Of a stretch of 64,000 nucleotides of DNA, positions 46,451 through 58,348 are shown in pieces (the stretch's first letter is position 1; every line of letters begins with the position of its first letter). Position numbers and translations under genes: made by a program. The notes under the pieces are model-generated. The model was not told the origin of the DNA. It made no database searches and worked only from the letters and a program-made list of their open reading frames with translations. Source of the DNA: Gongronella butleri (lineage: Eukaryota > Mucoromycota > Mucoromycetes > Mucorales > Cunninghamellaceae). The DNA lies in contig JAIWZP010000015.1 in the NCBI GenBank assembly GCA_025201375.1, positions 516,250 to 580,249 of the forward strand, in the 5' to 3' direction.

Positions 46451-47817
46451 ATGGCCACGTACCAGTACGAAACTATCAAGGTCGATATGCACGACAAGGT
46501 TGCCCACGTGCAGCTGAACCGCCCAAAGAAGCTCAACGCCTTTAACCCCACGTAAGTTTTGCCTGTTTTCCATTTTCCGTCCCTTTTTTTTATATTTGTC
46601 TGACCCTTCGTCTATAGCATGGTCACCGACGTGTACAAGGTGTTCACGGACCTCGCGCGCGACGCGGACGTCCACGTGGTCATTATTTCCGGCAGCGGCC
46701 GCGCGTTCACCGCGGGTTTGGACCTGAGCGAGACAAAAATGACGAGCGCAGACGCCGAAGACGACCTCGATTGCGCGCGCATGACCTATCGCAGCCGCGA
46801 CTTCCTCGGCGTAAGACAGTGCAGGGACACGCCCCAACATTTTAAAAAAGAACGCGCATGTTGTTGACCTTCCCATCCTTCTCTTGTCTTTAGGAATTCC
46901 AAAGGGCCTTTTCCGCCATTGAACAGCTGGACAAGCCCGTTATTGCCGCCATCCACAACGCGTGCATCGGCGCAGGCGTCGACCTGACCACCGCAGCAGA
47001 CATGCGCTACTGCACAAAAGACGCTTACTTCAGCGTCAAGGTAAAAAAAAAAAAAAAGAAACAAAAAAAGGGGCTGTTGCTCATTAACATGTGATTTATG
47101 CAACCCTCACACCTTGATTTGTCTCAATTAGGAAGTCGATGTCGGCCTCGCCGCGGATGTGGGCTGTAAGCAAGAAAAAAAGACGTTGCCACGCTAAAAA
47201 CGACGCGACTGATGCCTCTTTTTGGCTTTTCGCGCTTTTTCATAGCCCTGCAGCGCCTGCCCAAGGTCATTGGCAACCAGAGCCTGGTCCGTGAGCTGTG
47301 CTTCACGGGACGCAAGTACGTCACAGCTGAAAAAGAAGAGGGGGAAAGGCAAAAAGGCTGATTTCATCGTTTTCATCTAGTCTGTACGCTGACGAGGCCT
47401 TGCAACAGGGCCTCGTGAGCCGCGTCTACGACACGCACGAACAATTGCTCGGTAAGCAGTAGAAATCATAAAGGGACATGGACTTGACGAGGCTCATTCT
47501 TCTTTTTAAAAAGCTGAGACGTTCAAGATCGCGCACTCGATCGCGGCGAAGTCGCCCGTCGCCGTCGTTGGCACAAAGTAAGTGCCATCCATACTTGATG
47601 ATTTCGCCCGCCGCGGCACGCAATCTTTCTCACACTCGCTTTCACTCTCTCTTTCTCTCTCCACAGGCACAATCTCATCTACAGCCGTGACCACTCGGTC
47701 CCTGAGTCGCTCAACTACCAGCTCACGTGGAGCTCCGCTATGCTCAACACCGAGGACATCCCCAAATCGTTCCAGGCGTTCGTCACCAAGAAGCCTGCTC
47801 AATTCTCAAAGCTGTAG
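46451..47817 (+). CDS. ECH1: Peroxisomal dienoyl-CoA isomerase (ECH1-like), paralogue 1
   Basis: Eight exons: 46451-46551, 46618-46810, 46894-47040, 47132-47165, 47246-47315, 47381-47451, 47514-47577 and 47667-47817, giving 276 residues. It belongs to the crotonase fold and matches delta3,5-delta2,4-dienoyl-CoA isomerase, which lets unsaturated acyl-CoA with odd-position double bonds enter beta-oxidation. The oxyanion-hole segments are SGSGRAFTAGLDL and HNACIGAGVDL. The acidic residues needed in rat ECH1 (D176, E196, D204) are all kept, in GVD, KEVDVG and AADVG. The C-terminus QFSKL is a type 1 peroxisomal signal. Exon 4 is split from exon 5 by an intron (47166-47245) that the two paralogues lack. 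Poly-A signal AATAAA is near 47878. Confidence 0.93.
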
Positions 47818-48170
47818 CGCGATCTTTTCGCCCAATCATGTACTTTTATCTTTCTCTTTTTGTTTTGGAGATGGCCAATAAATGACGCGTTGTCATGATA
47901 CATGCTTACTGTCGCGTGGGAACAAGGAGAAAAAAAAGACAATCATTGGCACATGATTGCAAAAAAGGTGGCAAAAAAAGTAGAAGTGACATGCATTTTT
48001 GCGATGTCATTTTAAGGTTTACGCGATGGATGGCCGTCGGCTATGGCAATTCGGGGTTCCCGTCTTCCCCGCCTCCAGATGGCACCCATAAAAAGAGGGG
48101 GGATTCAAATCATTGCCCTTCTTTTTTTTTTTTTTTTTTTGCTTTCTTTCCCCCCTTTTTTCTACCAAAA
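47818..48170. promoter_or_regulatory. Spacer between ECH1 paralogues 1 and 2
   Basis: 353 bp. Holds the 3' end of paralogue 1, a CATAAAAAG element at 48087-48095 and a T18 run at 48123-48140 leading to a C/T-rich leader and the ATG of paralogue 2. Confidence 0.4.
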
Positions 48171-49509
48171 ATGCCATACCAATATGACACCATCAAAGTC
48201 GACGTGGCCGGCCACGTGGCGCACGTGCAGATGAACCGCCCAACGAAGCTCAATGCGTTCAATCCTGCGTAAGCCACAGCAACCAAGGAAAAATGGCAAT
48301 CGATTGTTGCTTACATAAAAAATATATCATAGACTGCTCCGTGACATGACCGCCGTCTTTCAAGACCTGGACGCCGACAGTGCCATCCGAGCCGTCGTTG
48401 TCAGCGGCGCAGGCAGAATGTTCACGGCGGGACTCGACCTCCAGGACAATGGCCTGACGGCCACCGCCACACAGACCGCCGTCGATATTGCGCGCGCAAC
48501 CTACAACACGCGCGAAAAGATTCGTGTAACACCCTCCATGCATGGCATAAACAAGCGAGCTCGCTGACTCACAATAATTTCTCTCCCCAAATCCCGCAGC
48601 AATTCCAAAACGTGTTCACGGCCATTGAAAAATGCCAAAAGCCCGTGCTGGCCGCGATCCACGGCGCTTGCCTCGGCGCAGGTGTCGACATGATCACCGC
48701 GTGCGACGTCCGTTACGCCACAAAGGATGCCTTTTTCGCCGTCAAGGTATACACACATGGAAACAAAAAAGGCACCCATTCGCCCTCTAACGCGTCCTTT
48801 TTAATGTAAAAGGAAGTCACCCTGGGCCTTGCCGCCGATGTCGGGTCATTGCAGCGCCTGCCCAAGGTCATTGGCAACCAGAGCTTCGTCCGCGAGGTGT
48901 GCTTTACCGCGCGCGAGTAAGAAAGAAAGAATGCAAACCAAGGATTATGCACATCTGACGTACTTTTTTTTTTTTTTTTTTTTTACCATTTTTACCATTA
49001 GTTTTGGCGTTGACGAGGCGTACCAACACGGGCTCGTCAGCCGCGTCTTTGACACCAAAGATGCCATGATCCGTAAGGACTCTCTCTTGGGGTAATGCAC
49101 ATGAATCAACTTTTTTTTTTCTTTTTTAAAATCATTCTAGACGAAGCGCTGAACGTTGCCGCGGCCATTGCGTCAAAGTCGCCGGTCGCCGTCGTCGGCA
49201 CAAAGTAAAACAAGCGTTTAAAAAAAAAGACATACGCAATGACTCACACGCGTTTTCTTTTAAAAAAAGGCACAATTTGCTCTACAGCCGCGACCACTCC
49301 GTCAGCGAGAGCTTGGACTACCAGCTGACGTGGAGCTCGGCCATGTTGAACACAGAGGTAAGCATGGCAAGCGCCACCAAAAGACCTCCCATGACGCGCT
49401 TTTACTCACCATCTCACCTTTTTTTTTTTTTTTGCGCATTAAAAAGGATATCCCAAAGTCGTTCCAGGCCTTTGTTACAAAGAAACCTGCCGAATTTTCA
49501 AAGCTGTGA
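48171..49509 (+). CDS. ECH1: Peroxisomal dienoyl-CoA isomerase (ECH1-like), paralogue 2
   Basis: Eight exons: 48171-48268, 48333-48525, 48600-48746, 48813-48916, 49002-49072, 49141-49204, 49270-49357 and 49447-49509, giving 275 residues. The oxyanion-hole segments are SGAGRMFTAGLDL and HGACLGAGVDM. The catalytic Asp (GVDM), Glu (KEVTLG) and Asp (AADVG) are kept, but the usual KEVDVG has become KEVTLG, a change next to the active site. The C-terminus EFSKL is a PTS1 signal. It lacks one intron of paralogue 1 and has an extra one before DIPKSFQAF. Exon 2 can use GTAACA only, because the overlapping GTGTAA site breaks the frame. Confidence 0.93.
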
Positions 49510-49668
49510 CATGGATACCGAGCCACGCGCCTTATGCGACCTACAAAAAGGCAGCGGTATGATACAATAAAATCTCTTTTTTTTCAGTTGATCTTTTTGT
49601 TGTTTGAGCAGATACTGTACGTATAGTACTAACAAACAGGCAGGGAGGCAAAGCATCTAATGGTCAGA
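49510..49668. other. 3' region of ECH1 paralogue 2
   Basis: AATAAA near 49567. TACTGTA-like motifs start again at about 49614, marking the edge of the repeat island. Confidence 0.45.
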
Positions 49669-51270
49669 ATTGCAGCGCGCTACTGTAGCTTGGGTTTGAA
49701 CATTTTGCACCGGCCATTTCATTCATTACGTACCTACCACAACCACCACCTATCGTGTTGTGTCAAAAACATATGTAAAAACATAAAAAAGAAATTCTTC
49801 ACAACATTACGTACGTATCATACTGTACGTATTCGTTCAATTTTTTTACGAACGTTCGCAAAGCCTCCTTCACAACGTTCCTTCGATTTTACGAACGTAC
49901 TTGTTATGTTCGCGAAGTCTTTACTGTACGTACGTATAACGTTCGTTCGATAATACTGAGTACTTTTACGAACGTTGTTCGCGATATCTTTACAGTACGG
50001 TGGTACAATGTTCCTTCGATTTTTTGCGAACGTCGCTCGCAAAGAACACCAAAGACCAAACGGAAAAAATGCGGCAAAGTCATTAATTTCTCGAAATCCA
50101 TCAAGTCAAAATAAAAAGTCAAAATAAAATTTTGACATTGCTACGTATTCTTCGATTCTACAGTACAACAACAACCTTCTTGATTACATATGATAATATG
50201 GTACTGTATACTGTAAAACACCTTTCATAGCGCAACATCCCATCCAGGCAAAAGTTTCTGGCAAACTCGAGATCCAGGTCGAAAATACGTATTTGGGCCA
50301 AAAGTGGCAAAAAAAAATGGCGCGGTCAGCTCAAGACATACTGTACAGTACTGTACGTACGGCATATTCTATTTTTCCCCCAGACAGCGCACACAAAAAA
50401 CATGCAAAATGCTACTGTACTGTAGAACAGTACAATACGTAAAAAATAAAAATAAAAAATTCCATGCAATCCACTACCTTAATTTGGAAGTGTCAAACCT
50501 TAAATTTTTGCAAAAAAAATCTTGCTCAAAGTAGTCAATTTTCTCAGTCGATCGCCGTTCATGCGTCACTCTTTGGGCTTTTTTTATTAAGTTGGGGCGA
50601 CGTGCCATTTTGTCTGCCAATAGCAAATTGTCAGAGTCACCTGTTTGGGATGCATTGATCACTCGGAGTTCAAAATTTCCCAAGTTTGGCATTTTCTGAG
50701 ATTGAAATGTGTGACCCCTGAGTGACCCCTGAATTTTTCAAAAGTGGTCGTAGCGCTTTGGGGGTTTAAGCTCTTTTGTTGCAAATTTTGCACTGGATGC
50801 GTTGCAGCTGATTTTGAGTAAGGTCGACCATACAGGTGGCGAGATAAATTCAAAAGAGGACAAATTTAACGTTTTTGGCATTTTCGAGTCCAAAAAAATC
50901 GGGCGGGTCCGTCTTGAGCACTGGGCCGTAGTAGTTTAAGCCGTGACGCAGATTTCGTTGGCGGGGAAGTAGGCTGTAAAAACAATTCTGGAGGCACGGC
51001 AGGCCGGCAAAGTCTGAAAATAAAACACAATCTTTGGTTTTTTTTAAAAGATAAAATTGCACTTTTTTGTGCAGTCTACAGTACTGTACGTAGCGCGTTG
51101 CTGTAGGCACTGAAATAACAGCACGTGTCAAATCCCGTCCAATGCACTGAAAAAATGGACCGCCCAAACTTGGTTTTTGCGTGTCAATCTCAAAAAAATG
51201 GATCAAAATCGAGTATCATATCATATTTCTGCATTTTCTCGGGCGCTCCCTGACTGATTTTTTTTTTCCA
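49669..51270 (+). repeat. Dispersed repeat R2, copy 3 (interrupted)
   Basis: Starts with GCAGCGCGCTACTGTAGCTT (49673) as in copy 2, is interrupted by the array at 49796-50046 and by unique DNA, and resumes at about 50480 with CAGTCGATCGCCGTTCATGC, AAAAGTGGTCGTAGCGCTTT (50740) and GGTGGCGAGATAAA (50836). It ends near the TTTTCTCGGGCGCT block at 51233, equivalent to 13350 in copy 1. Confidence 0.65.
49796..50046 (+). repeat. Degenerate tandem array around ACGAACGT
   Basis: About four imperfect units of 55-70 bp, each with GTTC.TTCGAT, TTTTACGAACGT, TTCGC.AA and usually TTTAC.GTACG. The core ACGAACGT and GTACGTAC are near-palindromic. Confidence 0.7.
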
Positions 51271-51779
51271 ACAAAGACAAGACACGTTTCGCACTTGCAG
51301 TAACACCCTGATCAAATTTTAGACGCTAAAAAGATGCGTCTGGTTCTTGATGAACTGGAGCAGGGGCGCAGGGCATTACGCATTACGCATTACGCATTAC
51401 TACCTACAGAATCAAATGATGAAGTGCAGGCCCTCGCGCATCATCGATTGCATTCCCAAACCGCCACTGGCATTTTCACACACCATGAGAGCATGAACTC
51501 TGCTCTCGCTTTCGTATGTTTCTCAAGCTGAGGAGTGAAGAGTGATCGATCGCGAAACGGCGTAGAATCCATCCCAAAAAGCACGTTACTGTATCATAAT
51601 CGTGTCAAATGTTCGACATACGTTCGCTTTTCGCATATTTCCCGGCGTCCCTTTGCTGTTTGCTCCCCTCGACTCTTGGAAACCAAGTAAATAATAGTAA
51701 GGAGTATTGTAACAGATGACAGTTCTTTTTTACTTGAAAAAAAACAGAAAATCTATGTCTAACGTCTAGGTGAAGGCAT
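51271..51779. other. Spacer at 3' side of eEF1B-gamma
   Basis: Includes four GCATTACGCATTAC-type repeats (GCATTAC x4 near 51372-51400) and no gene. Confidence 0.45.
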
Positions 51780-53347
51780 TTACTTGAAGATCTTGCCATC
51801 GGCGAAACCTTGGACCTCCCAGGAGAAGTAGTCCTCGATCTCCTTCTTCTTCTCCTCGTACTGGGCGGGCTCGACCTTGACAAAGTTGTACGACTCGTAG
51901 TCAGCGGCATCGTAGACCTCGAAGGGAACCTCTTGGCCACGGATGACAAAGTAACCCGAGATGGAGTTGTTGTTGTTCTCACCGCAGACGACGAGCGAAC
52001 CAAAGGCGTACTTGCGGGCCATCTCAAGACGGGCGAAGAAACCCTAGAATTAAAAAAAAGAGGATGTGAGCCACGATCGCGTCACGTTTTGCTTTTTCTT
52101 TTTTTTTTTTTTGCTTACGCCGATCAAGTTGTTGGACATGAAGACGAGGGTCAATTCGTCATTGTACTTGTAGTCGACCTTCCAGATGGACCAGCCCTCG
52201 CTGTCAAAGTTCTCCCAGAACCACTTGTTGGCGACATCCGAGTCATTGTTGGAGTACATGCGCTTCCAGGCGTCCATGACGAAGGGCGAGGGGGGAAGCA
52301 AGTCAAGCTTGGACTTGGGCTTGGGGGCGGGCTTGGGAGCCTCCTCCTCGTCGGCGGCGGGCTTGGGGGCAGCCTCCTTCTTGGCCTCCTTCTTGGGCTG
52401 CTCGGGCTTCTTGGCCTCCTTCTTCTCCTTCTTGGGGGGAGTGTACTTGAGGGCCTCGTCAACGAGCTTGTCGTGCTCGGGCAGGTAGGCCTTGAAGAGT
52501 TCCTTGTTGGCAACAGTGGTGTAGTAGCGGACAACGTTCTTGTACTGGGCGCGGAAGGCCTTGTCAAAGACGGTGCGGAAGCCGACGGACAGAGTGCAGA
52601 CGAGAGCAATGTCGGCAAGGGTGATGGACTCGCCAACAAGGTAGGTCTTGGTCAACAAGATCTTGTTGAGCGCATCCATGGCGCGCTTGACCTTTTCTTG
52701 GCCAGCCTCGACGCTGGGCTTCAAGTAGCTGGATGAAAAAAATAAAAAAAAGCGTGTCAGTCCCGTGACCCCACCTCGTGACACACACGACGCGCCGCAC
52801 GATGACACGAAAAAAAACCCCAAAAAACGTACGGGAAATAGCCGAGGATGGGGTAGACCCATTGGCCCAAGTTGGTTTGGAGCTCATTGTCGGCGAACAT
52901 GAGGTATTGGAGGACCAAAGCCTTGTCCTCGGCGGTCTTGCCAACGAGACCAGAGTCCTCCTTTTGGAGGGCAGCGTAGTAGGCAATGGCGTTGGACTCG
53001 AACAAGTCAACCTTGTCGTTCTCAAAGACAGGGACCTTGCCCATGGGGAACTTGGCCAAGAAGGCCTCGTTCTTGAACGAGGGAATGTCGCCCTCTTGGA
53101 GGTCGAACTTCAAGCCATTGTAGGCAGCCTGCAAAAAAAAAAAACGAAGATGGGTGTCGGGAACGCGTCTTTTTTTTTTTTTGTTTCAAAATGAGCGGAT
53201 GGATGGCATCTTGATCTTACGGCAATTTGCGCCTTGGCAACGCGCTGGTTGGCGGGGTAGGTCTTGATGGTCTATCGAATAGGATACATGGTGAGATGGA
53301 TGGATTCATCGATGGATGGATGGATGCGCGCTTACACCGATGGACAT
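51780..53347 (-). CDS. EEF1G: Translation elongation factor eEF1B gamma subunit
   Basis: Five exons: 53347-53336 (only 12 nt), 53271-53221, 53128-52833, 52728-52119 and 52043-51780, giving 410 residues. It is the structural subunit of the eEF1B exchange complex that reloads eEF1A with GTP. The GST-like N half reads MSIGTIKTYPANQRVAKAQI, FPMGKVPVFENDKVDLFESN (about 45-70) and the helical GST-C part (KILLTKTYLVGESITLADIA). A Lys/Glu/Pro-rich linker (about 220-262) leads to the EF1G C-terminal domain: DLLPPSPFVMDAWKRMYSN, GWSIWKVDYKYNDELTLVF, FFARLEMARKYAFGSLVVCG. The tiny first exon is needed to supply MSIG in frame. Codon use is strongly biased (CTTG, GCC), as expected for high expression. It diverges from the uL15 gene. 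Confidence 0.95.
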
Positions 53348-53576
53348 GGTGATAAAATCAGGGAATGAAAGAAAAGAAGAAAAAAAACAGGGCGTGATCT
53401 GAGCGTGGCGCACCGATTTGACAGGTGCCAAGTGCCAGCCCCGCCCCGCCAGGGGCCGCGGACATTCAATTGCACTTTTTTTGTGCCGGGCCCGGACATG
53501 GTATAGAATGACCTTTTATTTTTCTGGTCCGTCCTTTTTTCTTCTTCTTTCTCCTTTTAGCTAAGCATTCACCGTC
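53348..53576. promoter_or_regulatory. Shared promoter of eEF1B-gamma and ribosomal protein uL15
   Basis: A 229-bp spacer between divergent starts of two highly expressed translation genes. It has a GC-rich core (CCCCGCCCCGCCAGGGGCCG, 53440-53459) and, on the uL15 side, a C/T tract (53531-53558) before the ATG. Confidence 0.6.
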
Positions 53577-54397
53577 ATGGTAAGTTTGAAAGAGCCAATC
53601 CCAGGGGCATAGCATCCCTCTCGAGAGTCATTTGATAGCTGCATTCGCCCAATTGCATCGGATGCATCGATAAAACGAACGATGAGCCGATGGATACCAT
53701 CCATTTTCGATGGATGGATGAATGCAACAAGCGGACAAATGCGACGACAACGAACGAGGCCCCATTGCTCACCTTTTGCCCTTTTTTTTCTTTCTCTATC
53801 TTTCTCTTTTTTGCTCGCGACACACTACAGCCTACTAGACTCCACCACAACCGCAAGAAGCGTGGCCACGTGTCGGCCGGTCACGGTCGCGTCGGCAAGC
53901 ACCGTAAGCACCCGGGTGGTCGTGGTCTCGCTGGTGGCCAGCACCACCACCGTATCAACATGGACAAGTACCATCCTGGTTACTTTGGTAAGGTCGGTAT
54001 GCGCCACTTCCACTTGAAGCGCAACGCTGTCTGGCGCCCCGTCATCAACTTGGACCAAATCTGGACCTTGGCCGGTGAGGGTGTCCGTGAGCAATACAAG
54101 AACGCTGACAAGGTCGCTGTCGTCGATGCCGTCCAAAACGTAAGCCCAAATGTTTTTTGCGCGCCAATTCTTCGATCTAACACTTTTTTTGCGCAATTTT
54201 AGGGCTACGGCAAGGTCTTGGCCAAGGGCAACGTCTCGCAGCCCATCATTGTCCGCACCCGTCACGTTTCTCGTCTTGCCGAACAAAAGATCAAGGCTGC
54301 CGGTGGTGGTAAGTCGATGCAATGGGCACGAAAAAGCAGATTTCATGACTCACGCGTGTGCTTTTTTTTTTAACTAGTTGTTGAGTTGATTGCTTAA
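53577..54397 (+). CDS. RPL27A: 60S ribosomal protein uL15 (L27a/L28)
   Basis: Four exons: 53577-53579 (the ATG alone), 53831-54139, 54203-54308 and 54378-54397, giving 145 residues, close to 148-149 in animals and yeast. It is a large-subunit protein that threads between rRNA helices near the exit side of the E site. Hallmarks: [54 protein letters not shown] and a C-terminal GGVVELIA. The first intron (251 nt) is the longest in the gene and starts directly after the ATG, a pattern common in fungal ribosomal protein genes. I looked for an intronic snoRNA and found no convincing C/D pair. Poly-A signal AATAAA near 54405. Confidence 0.96.
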
Positions 54398-56170
<1,773 letters not shown>

Positions 56171-56857
56171 ACTTTTTTTTTTTGACTTTTTGATTCCCTT
56201 CCCATTCCCTCCCTCTCCGTCTCATTATGGTGGTGTCTGCATGTTTCTCCCCCTTTTTTCTGTATAATAAAAACACTTTAGATATTTTTCGGGTCGTCTT
56301 GATCAATTGAGAATGTTGAATGAAGAGCGAGGAAAAAGGGCACGAGCAAGCAAGCCAAGGAAATTGAATGACGAATGCCTTCTTTTTTTTTTGGCTTTTT
56401 TGCTTGCTTCCGCGGAAAATCAAGCAGCCGGGCTGGCTGTTCGCCTTATCATTGGGTGATCCTTGTGGAGAGCTCTTGCGAGTGGATGAGGCGAAACAGA
56501 CTGAAAATGATGAAATTGAGGTTCAGAACGAGCAAGGAGAGTAGTCATTTCAAGAGAAAAGCAGGATGATGAGTTTCTTTTATTACGCCTTGCCATGTTG
56601 GCAAGGAGAGGGGATATGACTCCGATGAAGCTTCCAAACCAATGGGCAAGCAAGGTAACCCGGAGAAAGGATTATTTGCCTCCCCATTTCATCAACCTCT
56701 TTCCTGAATGAGCAATTCGATAGATTGATTGCATGACGCGCGCCAACCGGGAATCTTGGCCACCTTGTGTGACGTTGCCAACTTGCCACAACCAGCATGA
56801 ATCACACAGAAAAAAAAAAACATACACAGGCGTGCAATTCTTGACAAAGAACAAGTT

Positions 56858-56890
<33 letters not shown>

Positions 56891-57710
56891 TCGAGCAGCC
56901 ATGGACCCTGGTCAGTAGAATTGAGCCAATTCCAGACCCTGCATCTGTAGAGACCAAAGAGAACCAAAGTGACAAAAAGATGCTTGCTTAATTGCGCATG
57001 CGCGCTTCTGATTGGCGGCTATTTCTGTAAAATTCGTGCCGATCGTCAAGCAACAACAAGTTTTTTTTTTGGTTTTGGCGCGTCAAAAGGGGAGAAAGTG
57101 GAGCAATGAAACGCGCATCAAGGGAACAAGTAAACATGCCAACAGAGCGCCAGGGAGAAACAAAAGATGAAAAAGGCGGCGGAGAAGGGCGTTTTCGTGT
57201 CTTTGCCACAAATTTGGGCTTGTCATGGGGTTCTGCCTCGTGTGATCACCTTCCAGCCAAAGCTTGTGTCACCATGATTTCCTCCAATAACCAAAAAAAG
57301 ACAATGTGTTGTTGTTGTCGTTGATTGCGACAAAAAAAGAGCGAGCGACCATCCGGAAGAGACATGAAAATTGGAGGCGGTGCAATGCACTCAAGGGACA
57401 CTTAACAAATTTGTCATGATGCCCTTGCATGCAGCCCTTGAAATGGATCCATTTGCCCTGGCAGCCGTTAAAGTTTAGGGCTTGGCGTGGCCGGTCGCCC
57501 AAAAAAAGGAGCGTGAAGATCACTGCGGGCAGATGAGCCCCAAAGGCAAAAAAATTCCAGGCACCGTCTGTCTACCCTACTTACTCCTTTTGAACGCTAA
57601 ATCCAGCTATTTTTTTTTTTTAAAAAAAAAAAGTTGGGTGGGGATCGTCTTTTTTTTCTTTTTCTTTTTATTTCATTGTTTTTTTTCTTTCTTTCTTCAT
57701 CCTGCTTCCC
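56171..57710. other. Gene-poor spacer
   Basis: AATAAA for the ubiquitin gene near 56266. T19-A12 near 56856-56890 form an imperfect A/T palindrome. No gene recognised. The last 70 bp are C/T-rich leader for the next gene. Confidence 0.4.
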
Positions 57711-58211
57711 ATGTATACCACCTCCAGTACCGACGATTCACCGCCCCAGCCTGATTTCTATATACCCCCACGTCGCCATCTATGCTATCTCACTGAAAAA
57801 GTCGAGGTGCCAGGCCCACCACCGCTGCCAAAGCACCAGCCCCAACTCAATCGAGCCCACACCATCTCTACCTACTCCACACCATCCTCACCAGAAAGCA
57901 GCACGAGTGATTCATCAGCCAACGAAGCGAAATTGCTGCCGTTGCCCGCGTCACGACCATCCATTGCCGTGTCACCGCCACCAAGGGAGCCGTCGCCACC
58001 AAAGCCATCCTTGCGCAAGACATTGGCCGCCAAACTAAGGGTCTCGAGCGACCAGAAGCGACCCAATTCATGGCACCAGGGCACGGCCGATGTGCCATCA
58101 AGACGCACAAGCCGCTACTATCAAGATGATCCCGAAATACAGGCAAAACTGGAGCGACTAGCGCGCGATGATCGCATCGTGTCGCTCCAGCGCCAATTGT
58201 CGCACCGATAG
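57711..58211 (+). CDS. Uncharacterised disordered 166-residue protein
   Basis: One exon; no family recognised. The start MYTTSSTDDSPPQPDFYIPP is followed by RRHLCYLTEKVEVPGPPPLP, then a Ser/Pro-rich part (50-110) with possible Pro-directed phosphorylation sites (TPSSP, SPPPREPSPPKP). The C-terminus is a charged helix (DDPEIQAKLERLARDDRIV) ending LQRQLSHR. Together with the 198-residue protein at 26414 it may be a lineage-specific regulatory protein. Codon use and an in-frame, pyrimidine-led start support coding. Confidence 0.55.
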   Translation: MYTTSSTDDSPPQPDFYIPPRRHLCYLTEKVEVPGPPPLPKHQPQLNRAHTISTYSTPSSPESSTSDSSANEAKLLPLPASRPSIAVSPPPREPSPPKPSLRKTLAAKLRVSSDQKRPNSWHQGTADVPSRRTSRYYQDDPEIQAKLERLARDDRIVSLQRQLSHR

Positions 58212-58348
58212 AATATCCCTCCGCCTCGTCTTCTCAAAATTTGCCCAATTCACAAAATAAAAAAGTGGCTTTTTGCCGCTTCCACTCCTCCGCTCTTTTT
58301 CATCTTTTTCGCTTTTTTTCCCACTTTTTCTTTTTTTGCCCTTTGTCC

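Noticed and set aside
53580..53830. snoRNA in the first intron of uL15
   Set aside because: A GATGGAT hairpin and a CGATGAG string were considered as C-box material, but no matching D box or terminal stem was found.
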